15,036 nt of DNA from Armatimonadota bacterium (GCA_014381035.1 JACMIS010000011.1:1-15036), one strand, 5' to 3'; counted from the stretch's first letter, positions 1-7,530 are shown. Translations and numbers: made by a program. Notes: generated by a model from the sequence alone, not told the origin.

Positions 1-32
1 AAACTCCCTTCACGGTATATCTCCCTGATGTT

Positions 33-953
33 TCAAAGCCCACAAGAGTTGTCTGGCGAGAACAAGCATGCATGGCAGCCACCCGCATCCATCCAGGGGG
101 CAAATCCATTGTTCTGAAGCATCTCGCCTTTCGCTGTGGTTGTGAAAATGGGGTCTGTCGCTCTATTTCCTTGTTGCGGATTCCATTTTACATGACCGTC
201 CGTGAAAGCATAGTTTTCCCCTTGACCATGAATCCACTTACTGTAGTTATAGCCCCCGATGCCATAGATGACGAAGTTATCTCTGCCGCCGTTGCTTGTG
301 CTACAAGTGGTCCCAGAACGCGGTTTATATACGCACTCCGCGTTGGGATCAGGGCACTGTAGGTTTGGGCTACTGAGGGACCGACCGACCCAGGCGTTTT
401 TTTGCAATCCCGGCCAAACTAGGACTGTGGTAGCCGGTTGTAACACCTGACTTTCCGGCAGTTGCCCGAGAACACCATTATAGGTGTAGCTCATAGCGGG
501 CGTATTCGCAGGTCTGCCATAAGGGTTCCATTCAAAACTGGACGATGGGCACTTAAGAACCTGATAGTTCTTTACATAAGGTTGGATAGAATTCACCCAG
601 GCGAGTCCATCCGAGTTCGCCTGACCCGGCTCACTCGGCACTTGCCAACCGAGATACCCATCTCTCCAAATCCCACCCTGCTTGATCATACCGAGCGGGT
701 AAGTCTCGTCGTAATCCTGAACATACTGCAGGATAGCCAGTCCTGTTTGCTTCATATTCGCGAGGCAGGAGGTTTGCCGTGCTTTCTCTCTCGCTTGGGC
801 GAAGACGGGGAAAAGAATCGCAGCGAGAATGGCAATAATTGCGATAACCACGAGCAGTTCGATCAGCGTGAATGCTTTGATGGCACGTTTATCTGGCATG
901 ACTGCAGGCGCACTACCTGTTTCGATAATTTGGACCTGGTACGATTTGGACAT
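33..953 (-). CDS. Pseudopilin-like protein with prepilin N-terminus and H-X9-DG motif
   Basis: This 306-aa protein is a type IV pilin/type II secretion pseudopilin-like protein that a prepilin peptidase would cleave and N-methylate before assembly at the inner membrane. The processing site is A27|F28 followed by TLIELLVV, with the conserved Glu at mature position 5 (E32) and a hydrophobic helix to about residue 50. The block [13 protein letters not shown] follows directly. Near the C-terminus H242 is followed by nine residues and then D252-G253, which is the prepilin-associated H-X9-DG signature. The -1 residue is Ala rather than the usual Gly. The ATG at 953 is preferred because AAAGGA lies 5-6 nt upstream. 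An internal ATG at 899 would give a more usual leader length but has no well-placed ribosome-binding site. No pilus assembly genes are nearby, and these paralogues are typically scattered. The specific role is unknown; the family call is firm. Confidence 0.9.
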   Translation of the reverse strand: MSKSYQVQIIETGSAPAVMPDKRAIKAFTLIELLVVIAIIAILAAILFPVFAQAREKARQTSCLANMKQTGLAILQYVQDYDETYPLGMIKQGGIWRDGYLGWQVPSEPGQANSDGLAWVNSIQPYVKNYQVLKCPSSSFEWNPYGRPANTPAMSYTYNGVLGQLPESQVLQPATTVLVWPGLQKNAWVGRSLSSPNLQCPDPNAECVYKPRSGTTCSTSNGGRDNFVIYGIGGYNYSKWIHGQGENYAFTDGHVKWNPQQGNRATDPIFTTTAKGEMLQNNGFAPWMDAGGCHACLFSPDNSCGL

Positions 954-1252
954 AGTATTCCTTTCCGAATCACGGATGTAAAAACAGCCTTCAACTTTGA
1001 GGGCAACTCACCTTACGAAATTTGCCTGTGATTGACCCTCAAGTGACTGTCGCGGTGGCGGCAGGTTTTCGGGGAGATTGCGTAAGGTGAACGAGATGAG
1101 TAAAGTTAACGTGAGATGTATACACTCTACGGGTTGAGTCCAAAAAAACTCCAAAATATTGCTATCATCGTCCCGGAGCGAATAATTTTTTTCTGTCGGG
1201 CGTGATTGCCGTATGAAGGGAGCAATATTGTCTTTACCCCGTCGAGGTCCAT
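954..1252. other. Intergenic region upstream of the first pseudopilin
   Basis: This 299-bp stretch holds no convincing gene. It must contain the promoter of the minus-strand pseudopilin and the transcript end of the SARP-type regulator. The best promoter-like pair read on the minus strand is TTGGAC (1138-1143) with TATACA (1117-1122), but the spacer is only 15 nt and the -35 match is poor. A-rich and T-rich runs occur near 1142-1148 and 1184-1192. I see no clear rho-independent terminator. The reading frames open here on the plus strand lack a ribosome-binding site or recognisable motifs. Confidence 0.4.
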
Positions 1253-4200
1253 TTATTTAAACGGGGGGGGCGTTTCCGACAGATGGAGTGCTTCTGCGTA
1301 GACCATCGTGTGTGGTAGGGAGTTGCCTACTGCCCACAACCTGTTACACCGTTCCTCGCCCATAATTGTGCAGGCGAGCGATAGAATCTGTTCGAGTTCC
1401 ACGGGGTCGGCAGGCTTAAAGGTGATGCCTATGGTGCGACGTTGATTTTCTGCCGCTCCGATAAGCCGGATCCCGCGTTCATAGTCGCCCTGTGCGCAGA
1501 TAAGATAGCCCCTCTCCCGTACACACCAGGGAAGAAGGCGCTGTTCTCCTGCCTCAACCGCGTACCGTACTGCCTCATTGAGAAACGAAACTGCCGAAGT
1601 GAAGTGCCCTTCCAGGCGATTGATCGTCGCCAGATTCAGCGAGGTCATCGCCATTCCGGATCGATCCGAAAGCTCACGACTGGTTTCCAATGCCTCGTGC
1701 AAATGCGCTAACGCCGTCTTGTAGTCGTTCTGGTAACGTGCTACCAACCCCAGATTGTTCAGGATGCGCGCACTGCGGTTACGGTTGCCTTCTACACGAT
1801 ATAACGTAAGGCTTTCCGTATAATACGAAAACGCCTTTTTCCATTGCCGGTTTGCCAGCGCGATATTTCCCAGGTTATGCAGGGCAAGTGCCATGAGCAA
1901 CCGATCTTGAAGGCGTCTCGCGAGAAGTAGCCCTTCGTGAAGGTAGTTCCGTGCCGTCTTGCTGTCATCGTGGGAATAGGCGATGGTTGCGAGTATCTGT
2001 AGTGCCTCCGCAGTGCCCTTTTCAGACTCGCACTCGCGCCATATCTGTATTGCCTCCTGCATCGCGGCATCAACTCCGGGAAAGTTTCCCTGGTTACGTG
2101 CTAGATTCCCACGCGCAGTCAACGCTTTTGCCCGGATGAGCCTATTTTCCCGGCTGTTTTTGTTTGTATCCGGCAAACGTAATACCTGCATCAACCAATG
2201 TTGCCCCTCGCCGAGAAAGCCACGGGCATCCCAGAAGGGAGTCAGTGCCCCCGCAAGACGCAGTCCGATCTCCGCTTCCTTTGTTTCAATCGCCCAACCG
2301 AGTGCCGCCCTGAGGTTATCGTGATCCGCGCTCAGTCGATTGATTCGATCTAATTGTTCCGGTCCGATTAAAGACGCCTCGGTGGACTCCGCGAGCCGCA
2401 TAAAATACTCCGCATGCTGGCGGCGGATTGATTGCTGATCGAGTAGAGATGTGGCTTGCTGTTCGGCGGAAAACTCTCGTAACGTTTCCAGCATTCGAAA
2501 GCGCATCACATTGCCAACTTCCTCGGTAGTCACCAGTGATCTATCCCGGAGTCCGGTGAGAAGATCGCGAGCCTGTGTTTTCCTTTGCCGGGCGTCTACG
2601 TCGCCCGAGTTCAAACATACCGCTTCCGCCGCCTCCAGAGTCCAGCCACTACGAAAAATGGAAAGGCGGTTAAAGAACTGTTGCTGGGTGGGAGTGAGTT
2701 GATGATAACTATACTCGATAGCCGTGCGAAGACTGCGATGACGAGTCGGTACCTCGCGGCGGCGGCTGACGAGCAGATCGAAAGGACGTGCTAACTCTTC
2801 CAGCATTTGCGACGGGGTGAGTGTTTGTGCCCAAGCGGCGCATAACTCCGTCGCGAGGGGAATTCCTTCAAGACGGTTGCAAATCTGGACGACCGCTTGT
2901 GCATTGTTTGTATCGAGCCGGAACGCGGGGTGGACCGCTTGTATACGGTCCACGAAGAGTTGAATGCTTTCGCATCGCATCAAATATTCGAGATCCATCG
3001 CTTCCTCAACGGTGCCGTTCGTGAGTGGTTGGGTCGGTAATGGGAGAGGGGATACCGTGACTTCCCGCTCACCTTCCACACCGATGCACTGCCGCGAGGT
3101 TGTCAGTATCGTCAAACTGGGGATCCGTTCCAGAAGCTCCTGAATCAGGGGGGCTACTCCCTCGATCAGATGTTCGAGATTGTCGAGCACCAGTAGCGAC
3201 GGACGCCACGCAAGCCATTCGATCACTTGCTCCAGGACGGGAAGAGGGCTTGGGGCTGGCGTCCGAATGACATCCGCGATCATATGAGGAATACGTTGCG
3301 CATCATGAACGTCTACGAGAGGTACAAACCATATATCGCCTTCGTAACTCTCTTTAAGGTGCGAGACAATCTCGGTCGCGAGTCGTGTTTTGCCGCATCC
3401 ACCGGGACCGACCAGTGTGACAAGTCGCATCTGATCCGACACGATGATCTGTTGCACATGCGCAATCTCGTGTTTTCGCCCGAAGAAACGCGTCAGCGGT
3501 GCGGGGAGTTTCGAGGGAGATCTTCTGCGCTCACTGGATGCGATAGGGGGGTGGTACGAAGTGCCTCCGCGTATTTCTTCAATCAGCGAACGTATCTCGG
3601 CGGATGGTGCTTCCCCCAAATTCTCGGCGAGAATCTTCTCCAATTCATGGTACTGCCGTAAGGCAGCTGCGGATTGCCCACTGCGAGCAAGAACACGGAT
3701 CAGGTCACCGTGTACCTCTTCCATCAAAGGATCAGCTGTCAGGGCACGTCTGGCATAATCGAGGGCGCGATCAAAATCCTGAGCTACCTCATACAGCCCG
3801 ATCAGACGACGCAATATGTCGAGATATGTCCGAGCATACCGTTGCCGCTCCGGGAATATCCAATCCTCATAGAAACCGGCTAATAGTTCGCCATTGTACA
3901 GATCAGTAGCTGAGCGTAATACAGGGATCTGTTCGTGGGGAAAAGTATGCGATGCAGACTGGATCGAAATCTCCAACTGTGCGGAATCAGTCTGTATAGC
4001 GTCTTGGTGTAGACCGATGCAGTGCCGATCTGTAAAGAGCACGCTGTTGCGGGCTGCGTCTGTCGGTTCCAGTCGCGGGCGGAGCCAAACCAGAGCCTGA
4101 GAAAGTCGGTTCCGAGCCGAAGTCGGATCAACGTCGGGCCAGAGAATATTGATCAACTCTTCGCGCGGGTGCCGCCGTCCGCAGAAATAGGCGAGGTAAG

Positions 4201-4297
4201 CCAGTAACGCACCAGTTTTATAAGTCTGGAAGCGCGTGATGGTATGATCGCCACTGTAGGCGCGAAGACCGCCGAACAGTTCGATCCGCCACAACAA
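1253..4297 (-). CDS. SARP/BTAD-family transcriptional regulator with NB-ARC-like ATPase and TPR domains (AfsR-like)
   Basis: This 1014-aa protein has the AfsR-type layout of signal-integrating transcription activators. Residues 1-100 form a winged-helix DNA-binding domain (YKTGALLAYLA, then LINILWPDVDPTSARNRLSQ). Residues about 105-245 are a bacterial transcriptional activator domain, with LLAGFYEDWIFPERQRY and helical repeats. An STAND/NB-ARC-like ATPase follows: P-loop GPGGCGKT at 297-304, Walker B SLLVLDN ending at D372-N373, TTSR at 399-402 and GIPLA at 478-482. From about 720 to 960 the sequence is a TPR array with repeated GN.A/LHNLGNIAL and LNNLGLVAR patterns. Family knowledge says nucleotide binding and TPR-sensed partners control DNA binding; no target is visible here. 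The start is TTG: an in-frame TAA lies two codons upstream and GGGAGGT is 9 nt away. A C8 run sits in the last codons. The domain call is very firm; regulon and ligand are unknown. Confidence 0.93.
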   Translation of the reverse strand: MLWRIELFGGLRAYSGDHTITRFQTYKTGALLAYLAYFCGRRHPREELINILWPDVDPTSARNRLSQALVWLRPRLEPTDAARNSVLFTDRHCIGLHQDAIQTDSAQLEISIQSASHTFPHEQIPVLRSATDLYNGELLAGFYEDWIFPERQRYARTYLDILRRLIGLYEVAQDFDRALDYARRALTADPLMEEVHGDLIRVLARSGQSAAALRQYHELEKILAENLGEAPSAEIRSLIEEIRGGTSYHPPIASSERRRSPSKLPAPLTRFFGRKHEIAHVQQIIVSDQMRLVTLVGPGGCGKTRLATEIVSHLKESYEGDIWFVPLVDVHDAQRIPHMIADVIRTPAPSPLPVLEQVIEWLAWRPSLLVLDNLEHLIEGVAPLIQELLERIPSLTILTTSRQCIGVEGEREVTVSPLPLPTQPLTNGTVEEAMDLEYLMRCESIQLFVDRIQAVHPAFRLDTNNAQAVVQICNRLEGIPLATELCAAWAQTLTPSQMLEELARPFDLLVSRRREVPTRHRSLRTAIEYSYHQLTPTQQQFFNRLSIFRSGWTLEAAEAVCLNSGDVDARQRKTQARDLLTGLRDRSLVTTEEVGNVMRFRMLETLREFSAEQQATSLLDQQSIRRQHAEYFMRLAESTEASLIGPEQLDRINRLSADHDNLRAALGWAIETKEAEIGLRLAGALTPFWDARGFLGEGQHWLMQVLRLPDTNKNSRENRLIRAKALTARGNLARNQGNFPGVDAAMQEAIQIWRECESEKGTAEALQILATIAYSHDDSKTARNYLHEGLLLARRLQDRLLMALALHNLGNIALANRQWKKAFSYYTESLTLYRVEGNRNRSARILNNLGLVARYQNDYKTALAHLHEALETSRELSDRSGMAMTSLNLATINRLEGHFTSAVSFLNEAVRYAVEAGEQRLLPWCVRERGYLICAQGDYERGIRLIGAAENQRRTIGITFKPADPVELEQILSLACTIMGEERCNRLWAVGNSLPHTMVYAEALHLSETPPPFK

Positions 4298-4306
4298 TCC
4301 TTACTT

Positions 4307-4313
4307 ACCTCCC
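4307..4313 (-). promoter_or_regulatory. Ribosome-binding site fixing the TTG start of the SARP-type regulator
   Basis: On the minus strand GGGAGGT is followed by 9 nt and then TTG at 4297. The reading frame is closed by TAA at 4301-4303, so no upstream ATG or GTG is available in frame. A second TTG follows immediately at 4294, but its spacing is poorer. Confidence 0.7.
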
Positions 4314-4488
4314 GCACTAAAGGGCCGCATAACTAAAAGGTATCATTGTTCGTCCCTGGGTGCCATCCGGAGTGGAACATTCTTTTCTGATTCTTAGGTA
4401 GCATTAGCCACCACATCGTTTCAGGTTGAATTTACTCCGGTTTCCCGCATGTGACAGCGAGTCCTGGGAGGGATGAGGCAGATGTGAA

Positions 4489-5691
4489 CTACACCAACTC
4501 GCGGCACGAGTCGCGGAGGATGAGTGGGGCGGGCAAGATCACTTGCTGATAAGTACCGGACAGTTTGCTACGGTTTTCCAATCGTTTCAAAAGTAGTTTC
4601 GCCGCACTACGCCCGATCATCTCGAACGGCTGGTCCACGGTGGTCAAAAATTCACGTGGTGTATAGCGGTCGATATTGCCGTGCCCCAGAACGCTGAGTT
4701 GATCCGGCACCTTGATGCCGTGCGCTTCCGCGACCTCGATGAATTCATAGGCGATGAAGTCGTTCGAGGTGAAGAGAGCGGTCGGCGGGTCTGGCAGGGA
4801 ATAGAAATGCTCGAACGCCTTTTCCATCCGTCGTGTATCCCAATCGAGGTGCCAGATCAGATCGTCGCTGACCGGCATTCCGCGCGTGGCGTGCGCGGTT
4901 CGGTATCCTTGCGCCCGCTCCAGAATGGTGGAGTAGTTGCCAGGGTCCATCAGGTGGGCGATCCGCGAATGGTTCAAATCTATCAGATACTCGACCGCCG
5001 TGCGTGAGCTTTCCTCATCGTCTATCCCCGTGAAGTCGCAGTGGATGTTGCGTGGGTATCGGTCTACGAAAACAAAGGTCGTATCGGGGTGCTGGCGGAC
5101 GATTTTCTCGACCGCTTCCTCGTCGCTGTAGTACCACCAGATCAAACCGGCGACGCCAGCCTCGACCGCCGATTCGATTGCCCGCGCCTCGCGGCGTAGC
5201 ACTTCCGCACGGTCCTGATGGAATGTATCCAGAAAAGTCAGGCGGTAGGGGCTTTCCATATCCGCCAGTACCTTATGGATGCCGGCGATAATGGATAACC
5301 CCCCTGCGAACTTGGGGTGGGAGGGGATGATGGCGGCGATCGTCTGCGATGTGGGCGGACCGTTCTCGCTATCTGTCGGGCGTGTCGGTGCGCCGGTCTG
5401 TGTGAGCTGACGCGCCGCTCCGCCGGAAAAGGCGACAAAAGGGCGGCGATAGTGGGATTTTTCCAGCAAGCCACGTTCGATCAGGCGCGAGTAGGCGAGG
5501 CGCACGAAGCGACGGCTGACACCCAACTCTTCCGCGAGTATCCGTTCGGCGGGAACCCGGGAACCCAGCGCGTAGACTCCGCGTTCTATCCGCTCCTCGA
5601 CGATAGCACTGACAGCACTATCCGAGAAACTGGACGCAGTCGTTTCCGGGGGCGCAGGGATGCTGGATGTATTCGAACCAACGCGTGCCAT
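4489..5691 (-). CDS. GntR/LacI hybrid transcriptional regulator, AraR-like architecture
   Basis: This 400-aa protein joins a GntR-type winged helix-turn-helix (about residues 25-85; SRVPAERILAEELGVSRRFV then RLIERGLL) to a LacI/periplasmic-binding-protein-like sensor (about 118-400; AAIIPSHPKFAGGLSIIAGI, FVFVDRYP, ALFTSNDFIAYEF, LSVLGHGN). Bacillus AraR has the same arrangement and is a sugar-responsive repressor. The linker at 90-117 is Ser/Thr/Pro-rich. The gene lies 165 bp downstream of the amylase gene in the same direction and has its own near-consensus promoter, so a starch-derived oligosaccharide is a reasonable but unproven effector. No Shine-Dalgarno sequence precedes the ATG, and the predicted transcription start is one base before it, implying leaderless translation. 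Possible operators with the half-site AAATGGTACG lie upstream of this gene and of the amylase. Family is certain; ligand and targets are inferred. Confidence 0.93.
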   Translation of the reverse strand: MARVGSNTSSIPAPPETTASSFSDSAVSAIVEERIERGVYALGSRVPAERILAEELGVSRRFVRLAYSRLIERGLLEKSHYRRPFVAFSGGAARQLTQTGAPTRPTDSENGPPTSQTIAAIIPSHPKFAGGLSIIAGIHKVLADMESPYRLTFLDTFHQDRAEVLRREARAIESAVEAGVAGLIWWYYSDEEAVEKIVRQHPDTTFVFVDRYPRNIHCDFTGIDDEESSRTAVEYLIDLNHSRIAHLMDPGNYSTILERAQGYRTAHATRGMPVSDDLIWHLDWDTRRMEKAFEHFYSLPDPPTALFTSNDFIAYEFIEVAEAHGIKVPDQLSVLGHGNIDRYTPREFLTTVDQPFEMIGRSAAKLLLKRLENRSKLSGTYQQVILPAPLILRDSCRELV

Positions 5692-5698
5692 TTAGACC

Positions 5699-5728
5699 AT
5701 TCTACGACAGAAATATAGTGACTGTCAA
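5699..5728 (-). promoter_or_regulatory. Sigma-70-like promoter of the GntR/LacI regulator (leaderless)
   Basis: On the minus strand a perfect TTGACA (5723-5728) is separated by 18 nt from TAGAAT (5699-5704), a 5/6 match to the -10 consensus. Seven bases then lead directly to the ATG at 5691. A start 6-7 nt after the -10 box would fall at 5692 or 5691, leaving essentially no 5' untranslated region. Confidence 0.7.
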
Positions 5729-5748
5729 GCGCAATGCGACCTTCGCAT

Positions 5749-5785
5749 CCGATTGACGAGTGACGATGGGCGAGTGATCAATCGG
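5749..5785. repeat. 37-bp composite element: inverted repeat enclosing a direct repeat
   Basis: The arms CCGATTGA (5749-5756) and TCAATCGG (5778-5785) are perfect 8-bp inverted repeats. The 21-bp interior is built from two copies of CGAGTGA (5757-5763 and 5771-5777) flanking the related CGATGGG. The element lies between the amylase stop and the regulator promoter, about 20 bp upstream of the -35 box. It could be the amylase transcript terminator (without a U run), an operator, or both. Confidence 0.55.
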
Positions 5786-5810
5786 CCCCCGTGCGTTTTT
5801 TTGTTCCAAA

Positions 5811-5820
5811 CGTACCATTT
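5811..5820 (-). promoter_or_regulatory. Putative regulator operator half-site AAATGGTACG
   Basis: The minus strand reads AAATGGTACG, identical over 10 bases to 7355-7364 inside the amylase promoter. It lies upstream of the regulator gene, about 80 bp from its -35 box. An overlapping TTTGC/GCAAA inverted repeat (about 5817-5831) is also present. The binding protein is inferred to be the adjacent GntR/LacI regulator. Confidence 0.45.
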
Positions 5821-5856
5821 GCGCGGAGCAAACAATCTTCCAGCGCAGGTCCCGAT

Positions 5857-7278
5857 TTATTTCCGGCGTGACGTACTCTTGCTGGGAAGCACACGCCGCA
5901 AGATGGCAAAGTCGTGCGGCAAGAGTGAAAATTCAGGGGAATAGGTATGTTTTCGTCCGCCGGGCGAACCGGACGGAGTCACTTCAAACCACCCCGCGCC
6001 TACGGAGGCAGACATACTTCCCTTTACAGGGCGGTTCGAAAGATTGATCAGGATAAGGAATTCACCGCCGCCTCCAGAGCGGGTGTAACTCAAAACCTGA
6101 TCCGGCGCAGAGTTGGGGAGCCATGTCATTGTTCCTTGTTGCAACGCCGGGTACCGTTTCCTTAGGGCGATCAGATCGCGGTAAAACGCGGGAAACTGCC
6201 GGTACGGCGATTTCCAGTTGATCTTTTGATGCGGATTGATCGTGCCTGCGTCATTCCCTACCTCCATACCGTTGTAAAGCAGGGGGATGCCGTTGATGGT
6301 CAGGTTGAACACGGCGGCAGCCATCGCGCCTGACGGACCTCCGTATAGGCGGACATCACGGTCGGGAGCATCCCAGGTATCCTGTAACGAAAGATGGAGC
6401 ATACCGGGCGGATAGTTATCGGTCTGCCGTAACCACGCGGCGCGAACCGCGTCCGCGCTCTCCCCGCCCGCTGCGCGTTTCAGACCGTCCCCGACATTCC
6501 ACCCGTAATCGAGCGAGAACGGCGCACGGGCAAGTTCCGGGTCGAGGCATTCCCCGAGCAGGAGGAGATCCGGTTTAATTTTCTGCAATGTGGCAGGCAG
6601 GGACTTCCAGAACGACGCCGGAATCATGCGGTTCGCGCTGGGCGGATTGCTCGCGGCGTCGAAACGGAATCCGTCAATATCGTATTCGGACACCCACCAT
6701 CCGAGCATCCGCGTGATGTACTGCCGGAGCTCCGGGTTGTTGTAGTCGAGCTGGGCGACATCCGCGTAGGTAAACGCCTGCTGTATCGAAGCGACATTTT
6801 TCGGGTCGGCGTCCGTGTGTTTGTAATATTCGGGATGTTGGCGGAGCATCGGGTTTTCCCACGCGGTATGATTCAAAACAGCGTCCAGGATGACTTTGAT
6901 GCCATGCCGGTGCGCGGCACGGACCAGTTGTTTGAGGTCGTCTCCGGTGCCGTATCGCGGGTCGATCCCGTAGTAATCGCGGACACAGTACGGGCTGTTA
7001 AACGCCGGGCGTCCCTCGAACGGTTGTCCGACGGGCGTGACCGGCATTATCCAGAGCACGGTCACTCCCAACTTTTGCAAACGTGGCAACTGAGCCGTTA
7101 CCCCCGCGAGGTTTCCCGCCTCCGAAAATATCTCGGGATAGACCGAATAGATGATCGCAGGAGGCAACCAGTCGGGAATCGGCGCGGTTTGTGCATGGGT
7201 CTTCGAAATGACACCGGTCGAAGCGAACGCGCCGAGAAGAGAGCACAATAAAAGCCGTCGTATCTTTGAGTGATTCAT
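5857..7278 (-). CDS. Secreted GH13 alpha-amylase family glycoside hydrolase
   Basis: This 473-aa protein has a signal peptide (basic KIRR, hydrophobic core, likely cleavage THA|QT after residue 29), so it should act outside the cytoplasm on alpha-glucans. The GH13 barrel begins at IIYSVYPEIF. Region I is D132-AVLN-H137, region II is GFRFD with the presumed nucleophile D207, and region III is LLGEC with the presumed acid/base E243. GIPLLYNGMEVGN (329-342) is a typical late-barrel motif, and a short C-terminal beta domain follows (FLILINLSNRPV). Region IV is unusual: where most members read NHD, this one has HLSLQDTWD, so D300 may be the third carboxylate but the usual His is Gln. The length is short-to-normal for a single-domain amylase. 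A promoter with overlapping operator-like repeats lies upstream and a sugar-type regulator follows. Substrate and product specificity cannot be read from the sequence. Confidence 0.92.
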   Translation of the reverse strand: MNHSKIRRLLLCSLLGAFASTGVISKTHAQTAPIPDWLPPAIIYSVYPEIFSEAGNLAGVTAQLPRLQKLGVTVLWIMPVTPVGQPFEGRPAFNSPYCVRDYYGIDPRYGTGDDLKQLVRAAHRHGIKVILDAVLNHTAWENPMLRQHPEYYKHTDADPKNVASIQQAFTYADVAQLDYNNPELRQYITRMLGWWVSEYDIDGFRFDAASNPPSANRMIPASFWKSLPATLQKIKPDLLLLGECLDPELARAPFSLDYGWNVGDGLKRAAGGESADAVRAAWLRQTDNYPPGMLHLSLQDTWDAPDRDVRLYGGPSGAMAAAVFNLTINGIPLLYNGMEVGNDAGTINPHQKINWKSPYRQFPAFYRDLIALRKRYPALQQGTMTWLPNSAPDQVLSYTRSGGGGEFLILINLSNRPVKGSMSASVGAGWFEVTPSGSPGGRKHTYSPEFSLLPHDFAILRRVLPSKSTSRRK

Positions 7279-7332
7279 ATCTTTAGCTGTGGATGCCTTA
7301 TCGGAAGGGGCGTGTATCGTGAACTCCCGTGA

Positions 7333-7349
7333 ACCATTTTGTAAATGGT
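7333..7349. promoter_or_regulatory. Perfect palindrome ACCATTT-TGT-AAATGGT over the amylase -10 box
   Basis: Seven-base arms separated by TGT form a perfect inverted repeat. It overlaps the predicted -10 hexamer (7345-7350) and the transcription start of the amylase gene. A further AAATGGT copy begins at 7355, 12 bp from the right arm. The location is typical of a repressor site. Confidence 0.6.
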
Positions 7350-7373
7350 AGCATAAATGGTACGCATTGTCAA
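7345..7373 (-). promoter_or_regulatory. Sigma-70-like promoter of the amylase gene with operator in the spacer
   Basis: On the minus strand a perfect TTGACA (7368-7373) is followed by exactly 17 nt and TACCAT (7345-7350; 4/6 match). The predicted start is near 7338, giving a leader of about 60 nt before the ATG at 7278. The spacer contains the 10-mer AAATGGTACG (plus-strand 7355-7364), also readable as AATG-GTACG-CATT. Confidence 0.65.
7355..7364 (+). promoter_or_regulatory. Putative operator AAATGGTACG in the amylase promoter spacer
   Basis: This copy is identical to the minus-strand copy at 5811-5820 upstream of the regulator gene. It sits between the -35 and -10 boxes of the amylase promoter. 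Bases 7356-7368 also form the imperfectly spaced inverted repeat AATG-GTACG-CATT. The TGGTACG core resembles the TTGTACG core of known AraR operators. Confidence 0.5.
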
Positions 7374-7381
7374 AGCACGCG

Positions 7382-7396
7382 TGGTCTAAAAGACCA
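7382..7396. repeat. Inverted repeat TGGTCT-AAA-AGACCA upstream of the amylase promoter
   Basis: Perfect 6-bp arms with an AAA loop lie 8 bp upstream of the amylase -35 box and are followed on the plus strand by ATTTTT. No plus-strand gene ends here, so a regulator-binding site is more likely than a terminator. Related AGACC/GGTCT words occur at 7439-7445 and 7467-7475, and TGGTCTAAA recurs next to the regulator's start codon at 5691-5699. Confidence 0.45.
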
Positions 7397-7494
7397 ATTT
7401 TTCAGGGATCAAGGTAGGATCACCGCAACAAATTCACCTAGACCAGAGGTTGTTTTGACAGGAATCAGACCGTCTAATCCGTCAAAAAATCCAC

Positions 7495-7523
7495 TTGACA
7501 CAATTTAGCAGTCAGGGTACAAT
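7495..7523 (+). promoter_or_regulatory. Near-perfect sigma-70 promoter of the second pseudopilin
   Basis: TTGACA (7495-7500), a spacer of exactly 17 nt and TACAAT (7518-7523) form an almost consensus promoter. The predicted start is about 7530, leaving a 5' leader near 138 nt before the ATG at 7668. The site ATATGGTACG lies at the predicted start. Confidence 0.8.
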
Positions 7524-7530
7524 CTCTTCA

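Noticed and set aside
462..1031. 189-aa plus-strand open frame opposite the first pseudopilin
   Set aside because: The minus strand carries an unmistakable prepilin motif with ribosome-binding site. The plus frame has no domain.
3549..3558. TGGTACGAAG inside the SARP-type gene as an operator copy
   Set aside because: It matches only the core of the motif, lies deep in coding sequence and is far from any promoter.
7455..7460. Another TTGACA in the divergent control region
   Set aside because: No acceptable -10 hexamer is present 16-18 nt downstream.
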